Part shown: positions 24,553-31,417 of the stretch, piece after piece
How positions within the stretch are numbered: the first letter of the stretch is position 1
Layout of the letters: each line of letters begins with the position of its first letter
Source: UBA5004 sp038061835
GTDB lineage: Bacteria; Patescibacteriota; Minisyncoccia; Phycocordibacterales; Zambryskibacteraceae
Assembly (NCBI GenBank): GCA_038061835.1
Contig: JBBTYJ010000015.1
Coordinates: forward strand, 4,093 to 68,092
DNA: 64,000 nt
Reading direction: 5' to 3'
The notes under the pieces: generated by a model
What the model saw: only the letters and a program-made list of their open reading frames with translations
What the model was told of the DNA's origin: nothing
Databases searched by the model: none
Made by a program: the position numbers and the translations under genes

Positions 24553-24574
24553 TGTATGGCAGTTTTAATTATAC
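24553..24574. promoter_or_regulatory. 22-bp divergent promoter region
   Basis: Only 22 bp separate the two starts. A TATAAT box on the minus strand (24573-24568) serves the kinase array; the plus-strand gene has TTTAAT upstream. Both transcripts must be leaderless or nearly so. Confidence 0.4.
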
Positions 24575-25873
24575 ATGAGAGTGTTCTTCATTTCCAAAGA
24601 TCTGATTGCCGGTAATTTGGCTTATCTACTTAAAAAAGAGGGACACGATGTGAGACTTTTTATTGATGAAAAGGGCCGCAAGGGTAATTTTACAAATCTT
24701 GTTCAGAAAGTTAATACCATTAAAGGGGGCGTATCATGGGTTGGTAGAGATGGTTTAATCATTTTTGATGATGTGGGATACGGTAAGATGCAAGATAAAT
24801 TAAGAAGCATGGGTTACTTGGTGGTGGGAGGGTCAGAATTAGGAGATAAATTAGAACTAAATAGAGAATTCGGACAAAAGATTTTCGCTGAGCATGGCCT
24901 TAAAACAGTACCCTTAAAGAATTTTGAGGATTTAGATGATGCCGCAGTTTATATAAAAAATAATCCGGCTCCATGGGTTATAAAGAAAAATTCTGGCTCT
25001 ACCAAATTCATCAGTTATGTTGGCCAACTTGAAAACGGACAAGATACTTTGGATCTGATAAAAACTTATTTGAATGATAAAACCACAAGTGGCGCCAAGA
25101 TTTCGTTACAAAAAAGAGTTGATGGAGTGGAAATAGGAGTGGGAAGATTTTTTAATGGTAACTGTTGGGTTGGTCCGATTGAGTTCAATATTGAGTACAC
25201 GAGATTTATGCCGGGCGATATTGGTCCTATCACTAGTGAAATGGGAACCCTGGCATGGTACAGCGAAGATGAGCAGAATAAGCTTTATCAAGAAACTATA
25301 GCCAAGCTTGAACCATATTTGAAAAAAATTAATTTCAAGGGTGACTTTGAACTTAATTGTATGGTCAATGAATCTGGCGCCTATATTTTAGAGGCAACAT
25401 CGAGATTCGGATCGCCAATTGTACATCTACAAACGGAAATACATGAATCCCCTTGGGGTAAATTTCTTTTGGCTTTGGCGAAAGGAGAAAATTATGATTT
25501 AAAGTGGAAAAAGGGTTATGGAATGGTGCTGTGTCTTACGACTCCGCCGTTTCCATATCCAAAGAAATCGAAAGATAATTATTCATACGGAATTAACATA
25601 CACCTTGAAAATATTAATAATGCAGATATGACACACATTCACTTTGAAGAAGTTTCGGCGAGAATGGATAATAGTAAACAGTTATATATTTCAGACAACA
25701 GAGGATATATTTTATACGTGACTGGTATAGGTAGTTCTGTCATCGAAGCGCAGAAAAAAATATATGAATTGACCAGTAAAATAATTATTCCTAAAGTTAT
25801 ATATAGAAACGATATTGGCTCAAGTTTCGCAAACAAGAACGAACAACTTTTAAGAAAGTGGGGATATTTATAG
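24575..25873 (+). CDS. PurD-like ATP-grasp ligase
   Basis: The 432-residue protein follows the plan of phosphoribosylamine-glycine ligase: an N-terminal Rossmann-like domain (MRVFFISKDLIAGNLAYLLK), an ATP-grasp domain with APWVIKKNSGSTKF and QKRVDGVEIGVG, and the metal-binding LEATSRFGSPIVHLQTE. No other purine genes are nearby, and GDIGPITSEMGT replaces the usual PurD sequence only partly, so it may join a different amine or peptide substrate. Stand-alone gene, rather AT-rich. Confidence 0.72.
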   Translation: MRVFFISKDLIAGNLAYLLKKEGHDVRLFIDEKGRKGNFTNLVQKVNTIKGGVSWVGRDGLIIFDDVGYGKMQDKLRSMGYLVVGGSELGDKLELNREFGQKIFAEHGLKTVPLKNFEDLDDAAVYIKNNPAPWVIKKNSGSTKFISYVGQLENGQDTLDLIKTYLNDKTTSGAKISLQKRVDGVEIGVGRFFNGNCWVGPIEFNIEYTRFMPGDIGPITSEMGTLAWYSEDEQNKLYQETIAKLEPYLKKINFKGDFELNCMVNESGAYILEATSRFGSPIVHLQTEIHESPWGKFLLALAKGENYDLKWKKGYGMVLCLTTPPFPYPKKSKDNYSYGINIHLENINNADMTHIHFEEVSARMDNSKQLYISDNRGYILYVTGIGSSVIEAQKKIYELTSKIIIPKVIYRNDIGSSFANKNEQLLRKWGYL

Positions 25874-25886
25874 AGAATTTATAGAG

Positions 25887-25916
25887 AAATCGGCACCCTT
25901 TTCAGGATGCCGATTT
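25887..25916. terminator. Terminator hairpin shared by converging genes
   Basis: AAATCGGCA and TGCCGATTT form a 9-bp stem. On the minus strand it overlaps the last codons of the 25902 gene; on the plus strand it follows the ATP-grasp gene. The T-rich tail is weak on both sides. Confidence 0.55.
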
Positions 25917-26426
25917 GACTGCGCGAATGATCCATTCACTCGCAGTCAGTCCAGAAAAAACCGCAGTTGTCCACCAGGCGTTGGAAATGACAAAAGATAT
26001 CAAAAAAACTTTCCAGTCTTTTCTCGTCATCCCATTGTACTGGTGAGCGCCTTGTCTTAAGTAAACGACGCAGACAAACGGATCCCAGTAGACGGAGATG
26101 GCTAATACAACCACCATGTCCCCTTTTGATAGAATCCATTTGAGAATTCCGTGAAAAATCCCGGTTTCTTCCGCGTCTCTTACTTCTTTTATAGTCTCAA
26201 TCCCCAACCAGTCCACCTTACACCAATCGTAAAACAAAATGGTAAAGTAACAGACCAGTAAAGAAAGCAGCCACATGACTGCCGCTCCCCAGATAAGTCC
26301 GAGGAACCATAGGACTGATGGGTATAATACGAGATTAAACCCTTTCACCATTAGGAAGTTGGCCGTATGGCCAATTCCCCATAAACCAATGCATCTTTTC
26401 CAAGACGAAAGATTTTGAGAGACCAT
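25902..26426 (-). CDS. Orphan 174-residue polytopic membrane protein
   Basis: Three to four hydrophobic segments are visible (about 30-62, 102-122 and 138-158), with many Trp residues and a conserved-looking acidic stretch ETIKEVRDAEETG between them. The start has a GGGGG-type SD (AAAGGGGGTCGACA before ATG). It has a near-consensus promoter and its own terminator. I recognise no family. Confidence 0.7.
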   Translation of the reverse strand: MVSQNLSSWKRCIGLWGIGHTANFLMVKGFNLVLYPSVLWFLGLIWGAAVMWLLSLLVCYFTILFYDWCKVDWLGIETIKEVRDAEETGIFHGILKWILSKGDMVVVLAISVYWDPFVCVVYLRQGAHQYNGMTRKDWKVFLISFVISNAWWTTAVFSGLTASEWIIRAVKSAS

Positions 26427-26482
26427 TGTCGACCCCCTTTCCTTTGTTTAAGGTTGATTTTACTGCATACTGTCTGCCACCA

Positions 26483-26512
26483 ATTGTAGCATAAAAAATG
26501 CCTACATGTCAA
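26483..26512 (-). promoter_or_regulatory. Near-consensus sigma70 promoter of the 25902 gene
   Basis: On the minus strand TTGACA (26512-26507), 18-bp spacer, TACAAT (26488-26483). Confidence 0.75.
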
Positions 26513-26616
26513 TAGCTGAGAATTATATTTTCTCTTTTCAAATACTCAATAATCCCCTGTCGCACGAACCAAGTAAAATAAGTACTAAAATAGAAAAGCT
26601 CATTTTCTCGCCCCAT
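26509..26616 (-). CDS. Possible 35-residue peptide downstream of the prolyl oligopeptidase
   Basis: The frame from ATG 26616 to TGA 26509 starts MGRENELFYFSTYFTWFV and looks protein-like (aromatic, balanced charge), 16 bp after the peptidase stop. Its stop overlaps the -35 box of the next gene. It might be a real small protein or the remnant of a larger gene. Confidence 0.3.
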   Translation of the reverse strand: MGRENELFYFSTYFTWFVRQGIIEYLKRENIILSY

Positions 26617-26632
26617 ACCATCACATTACTTC

Positions 26633-28660
26633 TTAATTTTGATTGAGTTGATCATAAATAAAGGACCATATATCAGCATATTGTTCTACGTATTTATTAA
26701 TACCATTTGCCCCGCCATGACCAGCATTTTCTTCAACTCTTAATAAAATTGGGTTAGATGTCTTTGATTTTTTTTGTATTTTTGCTACAAACTTATAAGC
26801 ATGCATCGGATGCACTCTATCATCTTGTTTTGCCGTGAGAACAAGAACGGCCGGGTAAGATATACCTGTATTGATATTATAATAGGGACTAAATTTCAAA
26901 AGATTCTTTAAATGTTTTTTGTTGTTTGGATCGCCATAATCAGAAATCCAATATTTGCCACCGTCAAATAAATGATATCGAATCATATCCAAAACAGGCG
27001 CGCCAATAATGGCTACCTTACAAATATTTGGATGTTGAGTTATTACACTGCCAATTAAAAGTCCACCATTACTCCATCCAAAGATAGCAAGTTTGTTATA
27101 ATTGGTATACTTCTTTTTTACTAGATAATTGAGCCCTGCGGTAAAATCATCAAAACTATTTTGTTTTTTAAATAGTTTTCCATCATCATGCCATTTCTGA
27201 CCATATTCACCCCCGCCTCGTATATTGATTTCCACGTATATTCCGCCATCTTCCAAAAAAGGAATGATGTTTGCATGAAAATGCGGAGTTATTGAAAGAC
27301 CAAACCCACCATAACCATAGACCAAAGCAGGATTATTACCATTCTCTTTTAATCCCCTTTTATACACAATAAACATAGGCACTGACGTCCCGTCCTTTGA
27401 TTTAAAAAATTCTTGCCTTATCTCTACTTTTTTAAAATTAAAAGGTAATTTAGCTTGAAAAAATATTGTTGGATCTTTTTTCTCAAGAGCAAGATTAAAA
27501 ATGGCTGCCGGAAAAGAATACGACGAGAACATAAAGAATAAATGATTACCTTCTTTTTCTCCTCCCATGGTTGATATGGTACCCTTTGTTGGTAGGTTAA
27601 TTTTCCTCTTAAGCCTACCTTCCAAATCATAGACATAGAGTCGTGAAGATGCATTCTCCAAGACCTCAACAAAAAGTCTGTCTTTAATAAAACAGATGGA
27701 CTCTTTTTTATCCTTATCTTCTCCTAAGATTGTTTTCGGAGCTAATCGACCTAGTTCTAAATTAGAAATTTTTGCTTCTTGCACTTTCCAGTTTGGTGCG
27801 CCTTTGTTTGTTAAAAAATAGACAGAATCACGATGTATATAGGCATAAGAAAGATGGTTTTCCTTTTTTAATATTTCTACTATTTTGTTATTTTTATCAC
27901 TAGTTTTACCTAAAAACATTTGCGTTGTTTCTTTTTCTTTTGAAGAATTATAAACAGAAATAATAAAATATTTACCATCTTCTGATATGCTTATCGTAGG
28001 CCAATCTGTTTTCTCAGTTTTGTTTCCCAACAAACACTGATCTTTCTTAAAATTATCTCCGATCTTATGAAAGTATATTTTCATATTTAACTTTTCTTCA
28101 GTTTTTGGTGATTTTAGATTAGAGTGTCTGTACCAAAAACCATTTCCATGGCTGTTCCAACACATAAAATATGGATATATGTAATCAGGTATATGGTTTT
28201 TCAAAGTAACTTTATTTTTGACATCAAAAGTAAAGATTGAAGTTTTGTCATTACCACTTTTTGATAAAGAGTATGCCAATCTGGTTCCATTCTTATTCGG
28301 GATCCAAGATTCTAAAATATATCCAGATCTTTTGAAAATTGACTCACTATTTATTAGCAGGACTGGTTTTTTTGAACCTTTCTTTATGATGTAGACTGAA
28401 CCGATTTCCTCACTTCTCTTTCTCCAACTAAAAAAAGTGTTGCCGTTTTTAATTACAGGAAGAGATTTACTTTCAACATTTTGTAGAAGTTTTATCCTTT
28501 TAACTAATGAGCTCTTGTATTTGTTTTGTAAAAAATACGCATCAGCTTTCTGTTGTTCTAATGTTAGCCACTTTCTTGTTTTTAGTGTATTTTTTTCTAA
28601 AAATTGAAAAGGGTCTGAGTTGTTTTTGTTTTGTTTACTACCTCTCATATTCATAATCAT
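26633..28660 (-). CDS. Prolyl oligopeptidase, S9A family
   Basis: An N-terminal beta-propeller part (about 60-420) precedes an alpha/beta-hydrolase domain with VYGYGGFGLS, the nucleophile in FGWSNGGLL, the acid in TAKQDDRVHP and the histidine in NAGHGGANG. The 675 residues are of usual length. There is no signal peptide, so it is probably cytoplasmic and cleaves short proline-containing peptides. The gene is clearly richer in AT than its neighbours, which could mean recent acquisition. Confidence 0.9.
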   Translation of the reverse strand: MIMNMRGSKQNKNNSDPFQFLEKNTLKTRKWLTLEQQKADAYFLQNKYKSSLVKRIKLLQNVESKSLPVIKNGNTFFSWRKRSEEIGSVYIIKKGSKKPVLLINSESIFKRSGYILESWIPNKNGTRLAYSLSKSGNDKTSIFTFDVKNKVTLKNHIPDYIYPYFMCWNSHGNGFWYRHSNLKSPKTEEKLNMKIYFHKIGDNFKKDQCLLGNKTEKTDWPTISISEDGKYFIISVYNSSKEKETTQMFLGKTSDKNNKIVEILKKENHLSYAYIHRDSVYFLTNKGAPNWKVQEAKISNLELGRLAPKTILGEDKDKKESICFIKDRLFVEVLENASSRLYVYDLEGRLKRKINLPTKGTISTMGGEKEGNHLFFMFSSYSFPAAIFNLALEKKDPTIFFQAKLPFNFKKVEIRQEFFKSKDGTSVPMFIVYKRGLKENGNNPALVYGYGGFGLSITPHFHANIIPFLEDGGIYVEINIRGGGEYGQKWHDDGKLFKKQNSFDDFTAGLNYLVKKKYTNYNKLAIFGWSNGGLLIGSVITQHPNICKVAIIGAPVLDMIRYHLFDGGKYWISDYGDPNNKKHLKNLLKFSPYYNINTGISYPAVLVLTAKQDDRVHPMHAYKFVAKIQKKSKTSNPILLRVEENAGHGGANGINKYVEQYADIWSFIYDQLNQN

Positions 28661-28671
28661 GCACTTCTGTG

Positions 28672-28714
28672 CATTAAAAGTGAGTAGCTTCTCGGTTCCG
28701 AAAAACTACTCACT
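28672..28714 (-). terminator. Terminator of the 20-residue peptide gene
   Basis: On the minus strand AGTGAGTAG (28714-28706) pairs with CTACTCACT (28687-28679), followed by TTTTAATGC. Confidence 0.8.
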
Positions 28715-28731
28715 CGTGCCCACGTATCCGA

Positions 28732-28794
28732 CTAATTCGGACGTGGTCGCGGAAGATGCGGCGGTCTTTCCGGCGGTTTTTTATCGTTCCCCAT
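28732..28794 (-). CDS. 20-residue proline-rich peptide with its own promoter, SD and terminator
   Basis: The frame ATG 28794 to TAG 28732 codes for a 20-residue peptide with seven prolines and several arginines (it starts MGNDKKPPERPP). AAAGGAGGTG lies 6-8 nt upstream, a full anti-SD match. A consensus-like promoter and a strong terminator enclose it, giving a transcript of roughly 150 nt. The codon string could instead be part of a small RNA, but the perfect SD argues for translation. Function unknown. Confidence 0.6.
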   Translation of the reverse strand: MGNDKKPPERPPHLPRPRPN

Positions 28795-28815
28795 TTTCCT
28801 CACCTCCTTTCTATA

Positions 28816-28832
28816 TTAAAGTCTGACCTTAA
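28816..28832. repeat. REP-like near-palindrome in the 5' leader of the 20-residue peptide gene
   Basis: TTAAAGTC-T-GACCTTAA has one mismatch in 8-bp arms and shares the GTCTGACCTT core with the palindromes in ung and leuS. Confidence 0.4.
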
Positions 28833-28860
28833 TATAATACAAGTAACACTCTAGTGTCAA
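28832..28860 (-). promoter_or_regulatory. Promoter of the 20-residue peptide gene
   Basis: On the minus strand TTGACA (28860-28855), 17-bp spacer, TTATAT (28837-28832), with TATTAT overlapping. Confidence 0.7.
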
Positions 28861-28894
28861 TGGCAACCGCAAATTTCCCACACTGCAGTCTTCT

Positions 28895-28948
28895 TATATA
28901 AAAAAGAGGGGCAGTCACCGTATAAAGCATGTGGTGACTACCCCTCTG
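28895..28948 (-). terminator. Terminator of the 28960 gene
   Basis: On the minus strand AGAGGGGTAGTCACC pairs with GGTGACTGCCCCTCT and is followed by TTTTTTATATA. Confidence 0.92.
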
Positions 28949-28959
28949 GACCCATGGGA

Positions 28960-29409
28960 TCAGACTGGGCGCTTTCTTAGGCGAAAGTTTTTCATCGAAA
29001 GCGTTGATCGCGCCATCTTTTTAAGACGCGATATAAATGTGCCGAATCTCCAGGGCCAACTCCTGAAATCCCACTGTTTCAAGTCGGTTGCCATTAAGCA
29101 ACTGATAATGACGAGGACAAAGAAAGTTACGCGCAAAGTGATTGTCCAGTCAGGAAAATAACTTCGGGAAAGCGCTAGAACTCCAGAAAGGACAAGCAAA
29201 ACAGAGACATAACCAATCCCAAGTGTCCAAGTCATGCTTGGCTTATCCTGTTCGTCATCATCTACATCTGGGATACCGGAGGGGTACAAAGCCCTCGATA
29301 CACAACCGATGTAGACAGCGGTCGAACACAACACGAGAAAAAGTATCCCGAAGATTGACCCGATAAAAACCATAATCCACCGCCACGAAATCAGTGCCAA
29401 AATTTCCAT
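28960..29409 (-). CDS. Orphan 149-residue membrane protein
   Basis: ATG 29409 is chosen because AAAGGAG lies about 10 nt upstream; the frame is open slightly further. Three hydrophobic segments (about 8-35, 62-85 and 92-110) are separated by an acidic loop (DVDDDEQD); the C-terminus is basic. Promoter, SD and terminator are all present, so it is another stand-alone unit. No known family. Confidence 0.72.
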   Translation of the reverse strand: MEILALISWRWIMVFIGSIFGILFLVLCSTAVYIGCVSRALYPSGIPDVDDDEQDKPSMTWTLGIGYVSVLLVLSGVLALSRSYFPDWTITLRVTFFVLVIISCLMATDLKQWDFRSWPWRFGTFISRLKKMARSTLSMKNFRLRKRPV

Positions 29410-29481
29410 TGTTTTTTGTCTCCTTTCAAACAAGTATTTGCACTAAAAACAACAATAAAACAAGAACATTACCTTTTATTA

Positions 29482-29519
29482 ATTGTACATAAATTATTCC
29501 ACAAGTCAATGCGTCAAAA
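29482..29519 (-). promoter_or_regulatory. Promoter of the 28960 gene
   Basis: On the minus strand TTGACT lies at 29519-29514 and TACAAT at 29487-29482. The direct spacing is long (26 bp), so a second -35 such as TTGTGG next to it or an extended -10 (TATGTACAAT) may be used. Confidence 0.4.
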
Positions 29520-29543
29520 TTTATGGTATGGTAATAGCGTTCA

Positions 29544-29614
29544 GGGCCTATAGTTCAGTGGCAGAACGTAGCATTCGCATTGCTGAAACGGCGGTCCGAT
29601 TCCGCCTAGGTCCA
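29544..29614 (+). tRNA. tRNA-Ala (anticodon CGC)
   Basis: A full cloverleaf can be drawn: acceptor GGGCCTA/TAGGTCC, D-arm GTTC/GAAC, anticodon stem TAGCA/TGCTG with loop TTCGCAT (anticodon CGC) and T-arm GGCGG/CCGCC with loop TCCGATT. The acceptor stem has the G3-U70 pair that identifies tRNA-Ala. The discriminator is A and CCA is not encoded. The T-loop begins TCC rather than the usual TTC. Confidence 0.85.
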
Positions 29615-29640
29615 CTGCTTCGCCGAGGCTTCGCAGTGCA
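29613..29640. repeat. Palindrome abutting the tRNA 3' end
   Basis: CACTGC...GCAGTG with inner TTCGCCGAGGCTTCG forms a hairpin starting at the tRNA discriminator base. It may act as a terminator or processing signal, or be an inserted repeat; it lacks a clear T-tract. Confidence 0.5.
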
Positions 29641-29657
29641 CAGCACTAATTGGTAAG

Positions 29658-30053
29658 TTAATAAATGTTATCCTTTGGATACCTTGTGCCTCTTTTTATA
29701 AAATTGGTTTCAACATTTTTCAGAGTAAATTTTTCTTTGAAATACTTGGTCAAAAAATCGGTATCCATACCGTTTCGGCAGCTGTAAACATCAACGCTGA
29801 CAAAACCGCGCAGAGGAAAGGTATGAATACTGATATGGCTTTCGGCAATAATGACAAAACCCGTCCAACCGCCGGGATCTTTGTTATCATTACTCGGCGC
29901 ATTGACCACTTGTGGCTCTACCAAAACTTCCATACCGAGCAAACTTGGAAGAGTATTAAGAATCTCTAATATAAGATTTTTATTATCTAAAAAAATTTTG
30001 TTTCCACCATAACCGTCGATAGTTAAATGTTCTCCAAAGTGCATTGGGGTCAT
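29658..30053 (-). CDS. speD: S-adenosylmethionine decarboxylase-family proenzyme (SpeD)
   Basis: The 131-residue protein has the self-cleavage site in AESHISIHTFP: cleavage before Ser72 would give the pyruvoyl group. His77 and Cys92 keep the spacing of the class 1B enzyme (Ser, +5 His, +20 Cys). The classical role is to supply decarboxylated SAM for spermidine synthesis, but no spermidine synthase is in the window. SpeD relatives that act on ornithine or arginine have been described, some from CPR bacteria. It overlaps dnaJ by one base (TAATG). Confidence 0.9.
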   Translation of the reverse strand: MTPMHFGEHLTIDGYGGNKIFLDNKNLILEILNTLPSLLGMEVLVEPQVVNAPSNDNKDPGGWTGFVIIAESHISIHTFPLRGFVSVDVYSCRNGMDTDFLTKYFKEKFTLKNVETNFIKRGTRYPKDNIY

Positions 30054-30916
30054 TATAACCCTAATTTCTTTAATTCTTCAACAATTTTATGAGCTTCTTT
30101 AGAAAGTTTTTCCGGTATTTGAACGGAAATACGAATATATAAATCACCGCGACTCTTGGAACCTGCGCCATGCGGCACTCCCTTACCCTTCACTCGCAGA
30201 ATACTTCCGTGTTTAGTACCAACTGGTATCTTCAGAGTAATTTCTCCATCGAGGGTATGAATAACTTTTTCTGCACCAAGAAGCGCTTCGGTCAGCTTAA
30301 CATCCAAATCCATGATCAAGTTATATCCTTCTTTGCGAAGATATGGATGCTTTCTGACATGCACTTTGACATAAAGATCTCCCGGCACTCCCCCGTCCAA
30401 AGTTTCTCCCATCCCTGAGAGTCGGATCATTTGGCCGCTATCAATACCGGGCGGGACATTAATAGACACCTCTTTTTGCTTCACGAATTTGGAATTAATT
30501 ACCACTTTTCTCTCCGCGCCGAACACCGACTCTTGGAAAGAAAGTTCGATATCCACTGCGATATCCCGTCCGCGTCTCACACGACGACCGCCAAAAATAC
30601 TTGAGAGAATGTCTCCCAGATCCTCCGTATCGAAACCGGTATTTTTAAAACCTGAGAAATCAAACCCTAAACCAGACGAATCAAAACCTGCGCTTCCTTG
30701 GAATCCGCCAGTGCCGGTTGCACCAAAAGCGTCATATTGAGCGCGCTTCTTTTTATCGGAGAGCGTAGCATAAGCCTCGCTTGCTTCCTTAAACTTTGCT
30801 TCATCACCGCCAGACTTGTCTGGATGATGAACATGCGCCAGTTTACGAAAGGCCCTTTTTATTTCCTCCTCGCTCGCATTCTTATTGACTCCTAGAATTT
30901 TATAGTAATCTTTCAT
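30053..30916 (-). CDS. dnaJ: DnaJ-type co-chaperone without zinc finger
   Basis: J domain with HPD inside VHHPDKSGG, a Gly/Phe-rich stretch (about 70-105) and the two C-terminal substrate-binding domains (DIELSFQESVFGAERKV, VNVPPG-type turn). The four CxxCxGxG repeats between the two C-terminal strands are absent; VVINSKFVKQKEVSI joins directly. That makes it CbpA-like. It works with DnaK and GrpE, coded about 1-3 kb away in another operon. Confidence 0.92.
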   Translation of the reverse strand: MKDYYKILGVNKNASEEEIKRAFRKLAHVHHPDKSGGDEAKFKEASEAYATLSDKKKRAQYDAFGATGTGGFQGSAGFDSSGLGFDFSGFKNTGFDTEDLGDILSSIFGGRRVRRGRDIAVDIELSFQESVFGAERKVVINSKFVKQKEVSINVPPGIDSGQMIRLSGMGETLDGGVPGDLYVKVHVRKHPYLRKEGYNLIMDLDVKLTEALLGAEKVIHTLDGEITLKIPVGTKHGSILRVKGKGVPHGAGSKSRGDLYIRISVQIPEKLSKEAHKIVEELKKLGL

Positions 30917-30953
30917 TTATTATTATAATGATATTTATTTGATTCTAGCATAC

Positions 30954-30982
30954 TTGACATAGATTATCAAGTATGCTATCAT
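30954..30982 (+). promoter_or_regulatory. Consensus-like promoter of the 31020 gene
   Basis: TTGACA (30954-30959), 17-bp spacer, TATCAT (30977-30982). Confidence 0.78.
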
Positions 30983-31019
30983 GGTGGGTAGAATTAAATC
31001 TCTCGACAAGGAGGAAACC

Positions 31020-31358
31020 GTGGACAAGTTCTTTGCTGGAGGTGTTATGACCTTGATTGTTCTCGTCGTGGTGGGCTACGTCTATGTAATGACCCCACCG
31101 TGGGTGAAGAAGGATCTGATGGATAATGCCGCTGTGGCGGTCGGGCGTCAGGTCGTAGAGAAGAGTGATTGTGGTCAGATAGTGAGGGTAAGAGTGTACA
31201 AGAGACCAACCTTCAGCACCTTCCCGCCAGATATACTCTTCACCTCGTACAAACATCATGTTGTACTCGAAGATGGACGAAATAGGACATTCGATAGCTA
31301 TTCTATCTACCGGGTCGGTTGGACCCACTGCATCTTCTGGACCGAGTACATCAAGTGA
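31020..31358 (+). CDS. Orphan 112-residue membrane-anchored protein
   Basis: I choose GTG 31020 because AAGGAGG (31008-31014) lies 5 nt upstream; the in-frame ATG 30981 overlaps the -10 box and cannot be the start of this transcript. One hydrophobic helix (about 5-25, VMTLIVLVVVGYVYVM) is followed by an external-looking domain with two cysteines (SDCGQIV, THCIFW). No family recognised. A terminator follows. Confidence 0.7.
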   Translation: MDKFFAGGVMTLIVLVVVGYVYVMTPPWVKKDLMDNAAVAVGRQVVEKSDCGQIVRVRVYKRPTFSTFPPDILFTSYKHHVVLEDGRNRTFDSYSIYRVGWTHCIFWTEYIK

Positions 31359-31362
31359 TGGT

Positions 31363-31416
31363 CAAGTCCCGCTTCAAACAAGGCCTCGTGCCTGTTTGGA
31401 CGGGGCTTTTGTTTTG
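31363..31416 (+). terminator. Intrinsic terminator
   Basis: AGTCCCGCTTCAAACAAGGC and GCCTGTTTGGACGGGGCTTTTG fold into a long imperfect stem, followed by TTTTG. It touches the 3' end of the convergent dnaK. Confidence 0.85.
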
Positions 31417-31417
31417 T

